DNA of 64,000 nucleotides, from contig CM041084.1 in assembly GCA_023079485.1 (NCBI GenBank), positions 128,089,292-128,153,291 of the forward strand, in the 5' to 3' direction. A program made the translations under genes and the position numbers. Below the pieces are notes generated by a model that was given only the letters and a program-made list of their open reading frames with translations, was not told the origin of the DNA and searched no databases. Numbering within the stretch: the stretch's first letter is position 1; each line of letters starts with the position of its first letter. Source of the DNA: Archilochus colubris (lineage: Eukaryota; Chordata; Aves; Apodiformes; Trochilidae). Shown in pieces: positions 1 through 10,119 of this stretch.

Positions 1-1298
1 CTCTGTAACTTGTATTGATGATACTTATTTGGTTTTACACCACCAGTACAAGTAGGAAGGCATCAAATGTATGGAGCATATGCAATGGTGTAATGGCTGA
101 CAGCCTTCAAAATGGGGACACAGAACTTCAATTACAATCTGTGGAGTGAGGGGGGAATCCCATTCCCAGAGAATGGGAACACCTGCCTCTGAACACAGAA
201 CTTTTCCTTTGTGGCTGCTTTACAAGTTAAATTACATACAATTTCATTAGTATATTTAAAACTACTTATAGCCAAAGTCAATTAAGAATGAAATTACGTA
301 TTCCAGCAGAATTGATCTTACCATCACAGAACCATGAGAAAAGGGAGATCCCACTCCTCCTGTTCTCCTGCAAACCTCACTGCACAAGTACCCCCCCTTC
401 CTTCTCTCAGCTCTGATGCTTGTCAGACCCTCTGCTGCATTGATTCAACTCACTAACCTGTCAGAACATCAACTCACTTTGTGGTGTCCAACTAGCAAGT
501 TGAACCTGCATATTTCTTCATTTAAAAAGAACCTAAAATGGAGCAAGGCAGGGTATGGAGCACATGGCCAGTCATTAAGGAAGACAAGACAGAGGAGAAG
601 GATTTCCTCCTCAGCAAAGTTAAGCTGTGACACAGTTTCACACCAAACAGAGCTGACATACTTACAATGTATTTTTTTGTGTGTGTTTGCAAAGACAACT
701 TGAGAATCAGAAGTTTTGATTGACTATAGCTGGCTTACTTGCTTTAGAAAGAGAACAATGGAATTTTTTTTTAACAAATCCATTTTAAAGCAAACAACTG
801 TGAAGCCCCACACTTTGTTTAGGAGTAGCCTATGTTAATTAAAACAGGTTCCTAAATTGATTTAAATAATAAAAGGAACTGTTAAATGAAAGTAAAGAGG
901 GCTTGTGTGACTATGAATTGTCTTAACTAAAGGTGTGGTTTCATAGCCACTTAGTTAAAACAAGTGTAATCATCTTGTTAAGACTTGCCTTTAAGCCTTA
1001 CCAGCTCTTCATATTAAATTATTCTAAAATATCTAGTTTTATTTTCATTTTTATACCTAACTCTACTGTGCAATGGTTTCCACATGAAACACCCTTTTTC
1101 TGCAACGAAGCCACGTGTAGAAAAAAATATGCAAGTCTATAAAAAGATGCTAAGGTGCAGAGCTCCCATAGGTTTTAATACCTGCAGGTAGAAACTTTTT
1201 CAATACTTTTTAGTGTGGAATGCACAACTTCACACCCACGAACATAAACCAGATGGATGCACTCGCCTAGTTTGAGCTGGTAATCAGGACTGAATTAC
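1..1298 (-). other. CCNE2: CCNE2 intron, incomplete at the left edge
   Basis: This is AT-rich sequence with no recognisable cyclin exon on the minus strand and no repeat I can name. The frame open on the plus strand near 416-703 has no recognisable content. Confidence 0.7.
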
Positions 1299-1355
1299 CT
1301 TAATCTCATACTGATGCTTTTTAGCCATTTTCCCATCTTCTCTTTTCTTAATCTC
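1299..1355 (-). CDS. CCNE2: CCNE2 third coding exon
   Basis: The exon is 57 bases (19 codons, phase 0 on both sides): EIKKREDGKMAKKHQYEIK. The acceptor is TTAGCAG and the donor GTAATT. The basic KKR and KKH clusters fit the human segment between the N-terminal tail and NCWPP. Confidence 0.9.
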
Positions 1356-1737
1356 CTGCTAAGAAGAAAGACACATATCAATACATTGACAATGACCAGC
1401 ACAGAAACCAGCAAAGCAAACTGTTTTGCTCCTGCCTCACTTTCTAACTCAGCAAAGTAAAGATTCTCCCATCCAAACGAGAACTTTCAGCATTATTAAA
1501 CTCTTCAAGTTGCTCAAATTGCTCACCTCTGCTGTTCTCCTTTTTCTTGTCTGGAGATATTCTGGTGCCTGCAGTTCTTGTGGAGATTCTTCTTGACATA
1601 ACAGTGGCTGCTGCTGCTTGGCTTGCAAACGACTACTGCAAAGAGCAGAAAGATATATTAGGAGAGGAATGATTTTTAGATGAATAGAGATAAGCTTAGT
1701 GTATTAAGATGCTAAGAGCGTACCTGCGTCTTGACAT
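1299..1737 (-). CDS. CCNE2: Cyclin E2, 5' coding part (first 60 residues; gene continues beyond the left edge)
   Basis: Cyclin E2 binds CDK2 in the nucleus and drives the G1/S transition. Three coding exons are visible on the minus strand: 1724-1737, 1527-1635 and 1299-1355, separated by introns with GT-AG ends. Joined, they give 60 residues in one frame. The protein opens MSRRSSRLQAK, the same opening as I recall for human cyclin E2, and later contains KRRTAEEIKKRE and KKHQYEIK, matching the human N-terminal region. This is the disordered N-terminal tail; the cyclin boxes are encoded further left, outside the window. The start is fixed by the match to human and by the S codon split across the first intron. 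The next exon, expected to begin with NCWPP, was not found between 1 and 1298, so that intron runs off the window. The identification is firm. Confidence 0.93.
1527..1635 (-). CDS. CCNE2: CCNE2 second coding exon
   Basis: This exon encodes S-SRLQAK followed by a glutamine-rich stretch and ends KRRTAE. The acceptor is TTTGCAG and the donor is GTGAGC. Against human cyclin E2, the residues between the QAKQQ run and the basic KRR cluster are diverged, as expected for a disordered tail. Confidence 0.9.
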
Positions 1738-1762
1738 CTTCTTTGGATTCTAAGATCTCTGC
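1724..1762 (-). CDS. CCNE2: CCNE2 exon carrying the start codon
   Basis: The exon holds 25 bases of 5' UTR after an acceptor (TTCAG) at 1763-1764, then ATG at 1737-1735 and 14 coding bases (MSRR plus two bases of a serine codon). The donor GTACG begins at 1723. The translated part is only 1724-1737. Confidence 0.88.
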
Positions 1763-1838
1763 CTGAACCAAAGGAATAACATAAGCTCAGTTAACATATC
1801 CTCCAGAAGTTAGAACCAAGTTCCATACTTTGTGTCAA

Positions 1839-2148
1839 AATCATAGAACAGTTTGGGCTGGAAGGGACCTTAAAGACAACAGAGTCCCAAGTTCCTTGCA
1901 TGGGCAGGGACACCTCCCACTAGTCCAGGTTGCTCAAAGCCCCATCCAGCCTGGTCTTGAACACTTCCAGGGTGGGGGCACCCACAACTTCTCTGTTTCA
2001 GTGTCTCACCACCATCCTAGTGGTGAATTTCTAGCAAGAACTTCTTGCTAATGCCTGTTTTAAATCTACCCTCTTTCAGTTTAAAATCATTACCCCTCAT
2101 CTTATTGCTACACGCCCTAGCAAAAAGCCCCTCTCTAGCTTTTTTATA
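1839..2148 (-). mobile_element. CR1 LINE fragment in CCNE2 intron 1
   Basis: The plus strand opens with ATCATAGAACAG, the reverse complement of a CR1 3' end, then shows the CR1 landmarks GGGCTGGAAGGGACC, CATGGGCAGGGACACC and CCCATCCAGCCTGG. It is a 5'-truncated 3' fragment of about 310 bases, inserted antisense to the plus strand and so in the same sense as CCNE2. Many substitutions relative to the usual CR1 tail suggest moderate age. Confidence 0.92.
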
Positions 2149-2478
2149 AGAAGCATCACAAAGCAGCACGGTTTACACAACTGGAAGGGCACATGTATTT
2201 TACTGATGTGAGGAACACCTGAGCAAAGGATACCTGAGGTATATGACCACAGGGAGCTCCATGTCCTGCTGGGGTTACATCACCTAAGTGGGTTACACAG
2301 GGATGCCCACATATCCCAGCGATCAGTTTGGCTGAGACAAGCCTAGCCCAGGGGTGGGGCGAGCTGTAAATGGACACCCTCCTAAGAGGGTGTAGGGGGT
2401 TCCCTGGCGCTGTGACCCCCTCACTCTCTCTACACCCGAATCCGCCAGTGGCTCCCTCCGGGGCGAAGAGCCCCACAC

Positions 2479-2540
2479 CTGCCGGGATGGGATGAACTGA
2501 GCCGAGCCGGGCCGCCCGCCGCCGCCCGCGCTCCCGCCGC
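2479..2540 (-). other. CCNE2: Probable CCNE2 non-coding first exon (5' UTR)
   Basis: A usable minus-strand donor, GGCAG|GTGTGG, lies with its last exon base at 2479, just downstream of an E2F/CCAAT promoter motif at 2548-2557. Human CCNE2 also begins with a non-coding exon. The transcription start near 2530-2540 is inferred from motif spacing and is not seen directly. Confidence 0.45.
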
Positions 2541-2547
2541 GCCGGTT

Positions 2548-2557
2548 CCGCGCCAAT
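2548..2557 (-). promoter_or_regulatory. CCNE2: E2F-type site overlapping a CCAAT box, CCNE2 promoter
   Basis: The minus strand reads AATTGGCGCGG, an E2F-like core (TTGGCGCGG), and the plus strand of the same bases contains CCAAT. E2F control of CCNE2 at G1/S is established in mammals, and the position just upstream of the inferred first exon fits. Confidence 0.6.
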
Positions 2558-3744
2558 TTGAAGAGAGCGGGGAGGAGGTGACGGCGGCCTTGCGCTGCGC
2601 TGCGCCGGGGCGGGAGGGAGCCTCGGCCAGCTCCGGGGAGCTGCGGGAGTCAGGCGGGGCTGGGGGTACCGCCGCTGCCCGCACTCTGGCTGCCTCAAAA
2701 AGGGACCAAATCCGCCGCCTGCCCCCCGCCCGGGCGGCCACGGGTGCTGAGGGGAATCGTGACGGGGGGCAGGGAGCGGGGCAGGACTGCGTCCCCCTCC
2801 CCTTCCCCCCGCTCCCGCCTTGCCGGGAGCGAGGCTCCCTCCAAAACCTGAGGGGAAGTGGGGAGTGGGCCTGCCGCGACGGCAGCCCGACACCCGGGGT
2901 CACCCGTCTCCCCTCCCCCAGGCAGGACGCTATTCCTCAGCAGGGGACCCACACACACAAGGGGGACTCCTCAGCGCGGGCTGGGACCGGGGGACCGCAG
3001 GGTTGGGGAGCTATGAAGCTGGGGGTAGTGAGGAGGCTGGGGGTGTCCCCACTAGGCGCCTTTCTCGCCAAGCCCCTCTTGAGGGGCAGGGTGGGGGGAG
3101 CCGGGACCCACCGGGATGGGGTGCGGGCGGGCGGCGCGGGCCGGCAATCGAGGTCAGCCCGCCAAGCGGCTCGGCCGCCTTCCCCGCCCCCACCGCGCCC
3201 GTCTCCCTCCAAAACCCGGCAGCCCGCCCCCCGCCACCCCCGAGGGGCTCTCCGCCGTCAGGATGGGGTGGAGGGGTAAGGGGAAGAGGGGATGGCGGGC
3301 TCCCGCCGACACTCCGAACCGCCACGCTGCCTCCCGCCAGCGGTGCCCGGCCGGGCCATCGCCCCTCACAGCGGCGCCCCGCAGCCCTCCCTGCCCCGGG
3401 CGGGAGGGTACGGAGAGGGCTGATGGGACCGGGCGCGGACACCCACCCCATGGGTCTCCTCAGCCGCTATCCCTCCAAAACGGTGCCCAGATAGGAAGGC
3501 AGCTCGCCCACCTCACGGCTCCCCACCGCCCGCCGCGGCTGCACCCCTCACACCGGCACCGGGTATGCCGGTACCGCCACCCCTACTGCCACCACAACCA
3601 TCACCAACACCACCCCCGCCGCCAGCACTAAGCAGCACTACCAAAAACACCAACACCACCGCCAGAACGGCCGCCCTCATCCCCACCAGCAGGACCCCAT
3701 CCCGCTGCCCCCCGCGCACCTCTGCCGCCGCCGCCCGGGCCGCG

Positions 3745-3813
3745 CTGCTCAGCTGGCGCCGGCGCCAAGTCCCTTTATAGCGCGGCACGGGCCCGCGCGC
3801 TGCGCATGTGCGA
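3745..3813 (-). promoter_or_regulatory. Candidate second minus-strand core promoter (TATA, E2F-like palindrome, NRF1-like site)
   Basis: On the minus strand an NRF1-like motif (3813-3801, TGCGCATGTGCGA on the plus strand) is followed by CTATAAAGG at 3780-3772. Next comes TTGGCGCCGGCGCC, a 12-base GC palindrome at 3755-3766 that includes an E2F-like core. The order and spacing resemble a TATA promoter with a start near 3745-3750, firing toward CCNE2 about 1.2 kb away. It could be an alternative CCNE2 promoter or a separate transcript. Confidence 0.4.
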
Positions 3814-4557
3814 GGGCGGCAGACAGCTCTCCGCCCGCCCGCCGCCCGCGCCCCACTCGCCCCAGCACCGCCCCTTCGCCGCGGGGCCGCCCGGGGCCCA
3901 GCGGCTCCCCCGGACGCCACCGGAATACCCGCACCTCCCGCCCGCCCGCCCCGGTTCCCTTGGCGGAGGCGTCCCGGAAGAGCGGCGGGCAATACCGGGA
4001 GAAGGGCTGCCACCGCTGCCGCCCCCCCCGGCAGAGCCGCCCCGCTGGAAGAGCCGCTCGCCTCCCCGACCCCGCCGACGGGGGCACTCCCGGTACCGCC
4101 ATCCCCGATCCGCCGCATCCAGCCCCGTGTCCGCGTCCCGCCGGTGCGGCTCCGCCGGCCGCCCCACACGCCACCGGCCGCCGCGCGCCCAGCTCGGCCC
4201 CGCCCCGGGGCGGAGCCTCCGCCCCTCCCGGCCAATGGGAGCCCCGCGCTCGGCGGCAACGTGCAGCGGCGGCGGAATGTAAACACCGGCCCGCCGCGCG
4301 CGCCCTACGCCGCCCCGCCCCGCCCGGACCCGCCGCGGCCTCAGGGCGGGGCCGCCCCTCCCGCCCGCCGCTTCTGTCAGCGGGGCCGTGTCTCCCCCGG
4401 TGGCTCCTGCGGCGGGGGAAGAGGGGGCTCAGCCCCCTGCCCCTCAGCGGTACCCCTGCCGGGCCCGAGGTGGAGGGGGGGGGAAGGCGGGGTCAGCCAC
4501 ACCCCGTTTCTCCCCGTGTCGCCAGCTTCCTGCCCCCCGCTGCTGGGAGACAGCCCT

Positions 4558-4593
4558 CTGACACCCCACCGCGTCACGGGTGGGGGGTGTCAG
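4558..4593. repeat. Inverted repeat (hairpin) at the edge of the CpG island
   Basis: CTGACACCCCAC (4558-4569) faces GTGGGGGGTGTCAG (4580-4593), complementary over 12 bases with two extra G, around a 10-base loop containing GCGTCACG. Confidence 0.7.
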
Positions 4594-4984
4594 CCCCATC
4601 GCTGTCACACAGCTCCCCAGATAGGAACGGCCTTCACGCAGCTGGGCCCCGTGAAGGACCCTGACTGTGCTGCCAGGCACCGGGGCCTTCATGTCCAAAA
4701 CTTTACCCAAAGGTCCCTTCTCTCTCGGTCCCATTTTTGCAGCGTGTTTAACGGCAGAGATATTTGTCCTCACAGAAAGCAGGCACTGTCCCAGCACAGC
4801 CTCCATGGTCCCCCGTGGGGACCTCTTCCCTGCCCACTAGCTCTACACACCAGTGAGCCATGTCCACCACCACCCCCCTCAGGTGCCACCCAGGGCAGCA
4901 GTGTCCACCACAAGAGCACCCACCCTGCAATCCCCTTCCCCATTAGATGATGCTTACCCTCAATACCAAGCATTCCTATTATTG

Positions 4985-5935
4985 GTAATGCCATAGAATA
5001 CCAGGCTGGAAGGACATCAAGCAACTTCTCTTGGCAAAAGCACAGTCTAGACAAGCTGACTCAGCACCTAGCCCAGCTGAATCTTGAAAGGGTCCCATGT
5101 TGATGTATCCACAGCTTCCCTAGAGAGATTATTCCATAGCTGTTGTTCTCATTGTGAAAAGTCCAGTAGGAATCTCCTCAGAAGCAATTTCTACCCATTA
5201 CCTTTTTCCATGCGACTCTTTGTAAAAACAGGGTCTCTATCTCTTGTCTATCTTGCCCTTCAAGTACTGGAACATGGTGATGAGGTCTCCCCTAAGCCTT
5301 GATCTCCCTTCAGAGGACTGGACCACGTCTCCTTACAAAGAAGGGCTGAGAGAGTTGGGACGGTTCATTCTGGAGAGGAGAAGGTTCCAGGGAGACTTTA
5401 CTGTGGGCTTTCAGTGTTTAAAGGGAGCTTGTAAGAAAGACAGGGACAAATATTATAGCAGGGCCTGCTATGACAGGATAAGAGGTAATGGTTTTAAACT
5501 AAAAGGAGATTTAGACTAGATATAAGGAAGATATTCTTTACAATGAAAGAAGTGAGACACTGGGACGCAGGTTGTCAAAGGAAGTTGTGGATGTCCCATC
5601 CCTGGAAGTGTTCAAAGCCAGGCTGGATGGGTCTTTGAGCATCTTGGTTTAGTGGAAGGTGTCCCTGCCCATGCAGGGCAGTTGGAACTAAGTGATCTTT
5701 AAGGTGCCTTCCAACCCAAACCATGCTATGATTCTACAATTCTATGATTCTCAAAGCTGAACAAATTCAGTTCTCTCACTCTTTCCTTGTGCACAGGATT
5801 CCCAGTCCTTTGATCATCTTTGGGGCCTTTCTCAAGGCCCTCTACCCTCTAGGTTTGTCCACAACTTTTTTGCATAGTGGGGACCAAAACTGAACACAGT
5901 CTTCCAGGTGTGCCTAACAAATGCTGAGTAGGGTG
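4985..5935 (-). mobile_element. Older CR1 copy, split by a younger CR1
   Basis: The left part (4985-5297) has the reverse-complement CR1 tail (CCATAGAATACCAGGCTGG) followed by degraded CR1 3' sequence up to GGTCTCCCCTAAGCC. The right part (5753-5935) resumes with AAGCTGAACAAATTCAG and GTGGGGACCAAAACTGAACA, which belong further 5' in the same element. The interruption is the plus-oriented CR1 at 5298-5752. Confidence 0.8.
5298..5752 (+). mobile_element. CR1 fragment nested inside the opposite-strand CR1
   Basis: The sequence runs through AGAGAGTTGGGACGGTTCA, GATTTAGACTAGATATAAGG and GATGGGTCTTTGAGC, and ends CTATGATTCTACAATTCTATGATTCT, the tandem 3' terminus diagnostic of CR1. It preserves remnants of the C-terminal part of the CR1 reverse-transcriptase frame with several breaks. 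Confidence 0.88.
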
Positions 5936-7816
5936 CCATAATGACTTCTTTAAGTTTGTTGGTGATGGATAGCATGGAGTTTTCCAAATAAAGAACCCCC
6001 AAACACTACCCCAAAAGCAACCACACCCACAGTGCTATGTACTTAGCAATGCTTGAAGTGCAAAATTTCCTTTAAAGCCCCCATGGTATGGGTCTGTGCA
6101 TGGAGGCAGCCCCTCATCTCAACACAGGGCACCTGCAGGCATTTTTCTGATGAGAAGCAATTGTTACTTTACCTGTCTTCTCCTGCAGTCCAAAGCAGAC
6201 ATGCTGCAAACCATTACAAAGAGCATCAACAGCTGCCTTCACGTAAATCCACTGCTTCATTTTTTTTTTCACTTCTGCTTTTTCTTTTCCCAAGTGTAAT
6301 ACTAATAAAGAGTAAACAAGTTTTTGCTGCCAAATATGTGACTTAGTAACTAAGCAAGACAACTAGGTTTTGGTGCTTACCTTATAGGATTTCCAAGGGC
6401 AAGAGAAAAGGCACCAGAGCTCACCAAAGGCAGAGATGTTAGGGATGGGTTGTTAACAACAGATTGACAGGTCACAAGTTTTGGGCAGCAAGTGCCATCT
6501 CTCATCTGTGGGTGCGTACATCACATGATGGAAGTGGGACAACAATTCCTGCAAACTTCAGATAAAGTAGCATGCAGATAGACACACAAAATGGAGGTAG
6601 CAGCCACACAGTCCCCTCAGCTCCAAAATGCCCATTCCAGTCTTCATCACAAAGAAAATCTACTAATTGTGGCTCAAGAGGAATGTAACAAAACCCACAA
6701 ACTGCTGTCATCTGTTCAAGCCCATTGGCACTTGGAGACAATCTTTATCAGCTGTCTACATCACAACAGGTCATTTAAAAAAATATAACTCATGTCATAG
6801 TTTGCAATACCTAAAGAAGATGCAACCTTCAGCAGGTGTCTCTGTTAGATGATCTCCACACAAGTCCACCAGCAAGATGTTCTACTCTCTAGAAGAGCAT
6901 CTCACACTTCACCACCTTCAGAGAGAGGGCAGTCTCCTGAATTTGGGCCTTAACCTAACTCCAACCTTAACTGACTCCAGCCTTTCCCTGACTTGCTGAA
7001 GTTGAAGCCCTACCATAGCCAGCTTGCTTAAAAACCTGGAACTTTATGAAGGGTCCAAGAAGAGAGCAGAGACAAAGTATCTTTTTCCCTAAAAATCCTC
7101 CACCCTACACAGCTGTAAGATTAGGGCTTGAGGGCAGCCAGCCTCCACTCAGCAAAATGCTTTTCATCCATCAGGAATAAATTCCATGGCACACCATGAA
7201 AGGAGAATAGTACATAGTGAGTAGCAGCTAAAAATTGAATGGACCAGGTCTGTCACTGATAGGTCTCAGCACAGACTGTAATGACTGTGCTGCTCATTTT
7301 TCCACTCCTTTTGCTGTGAACTGCTGCAGGTCATGTGCAGGTCATGTTTGTGGTTTTGCCTCCATAGTGGAAAATGCATCATCATTCTCTGTCCTGCCAG
7401 CAACTTCTCCCATAAATTCTCAGCTGTGCAGGAAAGAAAAAAAGAAAAAACCAGCCCCCCCAAAAAAACCAACCCAAAACCAAATCCAGAAGGTCATGTG
7501 TAATACAGTCCTGATGCAGACAATGAAATTAAGTTTTTAATGCAAGATAATGTGCTGATCTCTTGATGTGGTGATACAACTGAAGTGACATGGTGGACAC
7601 CAGGACACTCCCAAGTGGGTTAGTACAGTACATCCTCTTTCATTATGTGGATGCCTCCTTAGGGAAGTTAATTGTGAAAGGGAGAAGATTTTTTAAGCTT
7701 CTGATACACTGCAACTGCCAAGCAGTATTTGTGCTGGGATCTGGTAAGTCCTTTTAGATTAGTCTTACAGTTTTCATGATTTATTTTTTTCCTAATTACC
7801 AGTTCTAGGTATGTTC

Positions 7817-7843
7817 CACAGAAGGTGTGAGCCACCTTCTGTG
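7817..7843. repeat. Perfect inverted repeat, 11-base arms and 5-base loop
   Basis: CACAGAAGGTG at 7817-7827 is the exact reverse complement of CACCTTCTGTG at 7833-7843, with loop TGAGC. It is too short for a typical microRNA precursor. Confidence 0.85.
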
Positions 7844-9666
7844 CCCCATTGGAAAGGCAGGAATTACAGAACCATCCTTGCAAGTTTACTCAGCTGAAGT
7901 TGCTTTTCTTGGTTATCTTTTGATACAACATTTACAGTCAAGGTAAGGACAGCATCCCTGCAGTGAAAAACAATAGCTGTAACAGCCAAACACTGATTCT
8001 ATCTTCACCTACTTGTGTTGGATCTCCTGTCTTCAGCTCTAAGAATTAACAAGACCCATTTCTTTCATGTTTTCCAGCATCACTTCACCACTGGGCTGCA
8101 GAAGTAACATCTTTTGGACCAGGAGATAAATGTAGGTAGGGGGAAAGAAGGAATCTCAGATCACAGAGAAAGTATTGTAGAACAATGCAGGACAATAATA
8201 CAGTACCTTTAAAAACCAAAACAGATTAACTTATTCTCACCATGACCTCCTCGTGTGGGCAGCATGTTAGGAGACACCCCTTCCCCATTCAGGGAAGCAG
8301 GAGAAGCAGTCACCTAGCTGCAGGGAAGGTCCCTCTTCTCCCTTGCTCAGCCTCTGACCTAGCAGCATGTGTTATTCCTCCTTCAATTCCTCATTGACAC
8401 GACTCACATCACCTCATCAAGATTACAGCTGCTGGGCCTTGGGCTCAGGACTTTTCTTCCCAAGCAGGCAAGGTGATCGTACTCCAGCTTCCAAGCACTG
8501 TAGCAAACACCTTCTCAACACTTGGGTTTAAGATTTACAATTCTCTACAGCTTGAATCTTGGGTATTATCTCCTGCACATCACCTTTAACTCTGGAGAGA
8601 TCCGTGTTGTGCCCTAGCCAAGATTTTTGGGCATAATTGTATTCCTTATTAGATTGCCTGACCAGGTCATCTTGCTTGGACACAGTAACATGAAGGCTGC
8701 ACTTCAGGAGAAATAGACATATGGCACAGCCCCTGTCTGCAAGTTGAGATCTGAACTCTGCTCCTGGCCACTATCCTAGTTTTGCTCCTCTTGTCTGGGT
8801 TTTCTTTTTTGGCTATTACTCTCTTTCCTTAGCTTGCTCATGAAATGACAATATAGTTATCTGACTCATTAAGGCATTTGAGCATTCAGATACCAATCTG
8901 CCAAAAAGACTTAGGAAAAAATCAAGAGATTTAATCTTCTGAAGTATTAGTTACACAGCAGTAGTGCCAAGATAGTATTTTCACAGAGAAACATCCTGTT
9001 AAGTCTCAGTTCAGTCCCACTTATTCCAAGACTGATTATTGCAGCCACATGATGAGAATAACAGTGCCACAGCAGCCCTGGCCTGCTCTTTTGATGAGTC
9101 ATTTCTACATCTGTCAAAAACCCGGAACCCTACTTGCAAATATCACTGAATAATGGAGGCAGCAGCATTTTGTGGTTATAAACATGCACCAAAAGAAGGC
9201 CACAAGACAAAGAAAGCAGCAAGTGAATGACTGAATGAGGAAACAGTGCCCTCATCAGTGTTAAGTGTCAAAGAAAAGCAATTAGCATGCTAGCTTCATC
9301 AGAGATGTAAAAGGATTTATATAACCAGGAAAAATAGAATGTAAAGCAAGAACTTAAGTCAATATGGTTACACTGATATGACCCTTTATAGGAATATTTT
9401 TGTCTTAGCACAGAGAAGTTTAAAATACACTCATTCATGATATTTTGGAATCATATTTTGGAATCAGGTTCAACCTGAATTTAAAAAGCTGCATTAAATC
9501 TGAACTAAGCACCCCTAGGGAGAACACTATCAGTTTAGCCATGCTAGATTATCTGGGTGGATATGATCATGCAGGCATAATTGGTAGAACTTTCTCCTGC
9601 TGATTTCTGCACAGGGCCACATAGACTCACTGCTCTGATAAATGTCTGGGTCACAAAATCTACATT

Positions 9667-9736
9667 TAAAAAAAAAAACAAAACCCAAAGCAAAACAAAA
9701 ACCAAGAAGCCAACCAACCAACCAAAAACCAAAAAT
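9667..9736. repeat. A/C-rich simple repeat, including (CCAA)n
   Basis: A poly-A run is followed by CAAAAC/CCAACC units, with a core of CCAACCAACCAACC. Similar tracts recur at 11430-11487, 39932-39966 and 45957-46070, and on the other strand at 25397-25438. Confidence 0.85.
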
Positions 9737-10119
9737 AGGTTATTCAGTGCTTCTGCTAGGAAGATAGATGCTCTTTGGCATAAATTAATTTAATTGCTGT
9801 CAGTTAAATAGTCACCCAGTTTGTTCAGGGAGTGAGAATCAAGTCATGGACGACCTGCAACAACTTAACCCATGCAGATCCATGGGGTCCAGCAGCCTGC
9901 ATCCTATGTGCTGAGAGATGTCTGATGTCCTTGCAAGGCCACTTTCCATGATCACTGAGAAGACATGGAGATCAAGAATGGCTGATGACTACAGGGAAAA
10001 CACAAAAAATAACTCACACACTATTTCAGAAAAAGTCAAAATAACAGCCCAGAGAAGACCAGTGAGCCAATTTCTTACATTTAAATGGAATTTGCCATAT
10101 TTCAGCTTGCACCAATTGC

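Larger units (their letters stand above)
2400..4650. promoter_or_regulatory. Large CpG island upstream of and covering the CCNE2 promoter
   Basis: About 2.2 kb is extremely GC- and CpG-rich, in sharp contrast to the AT-rich flanks. It contains GC boxes, an E2F site at 2548, a TATA-like element at 3774-3779, an NRF1-like site at 3801-3813, and GC boxes with a CCAAT box around 4200-4250. Long open frames on both strands here (up to 380 codons) are arginine-, proline- and glycine-rich, overlap one another, and reflect a lack of AT-rich stops, so they are not annotated as genes. The island is longer than a single promoter normally needs. Confidence 0.85.

Noticed and set aside
1..1298. A further CCNE2 exon
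   Set aside because: No minus-strand sequence encoding NCWPP or the following cyclin residues was found.
3808..4950. A 380-codon plus-strand frame and several other long frames in the 2400-4700 CpG island
   Set aside because: They overlap each other in most frames on both strands, are Pro/Arg/Gly-rich, have no recognisable domain, and follow from the scarcity of AT-rich stop codons in GC-rich DNA.
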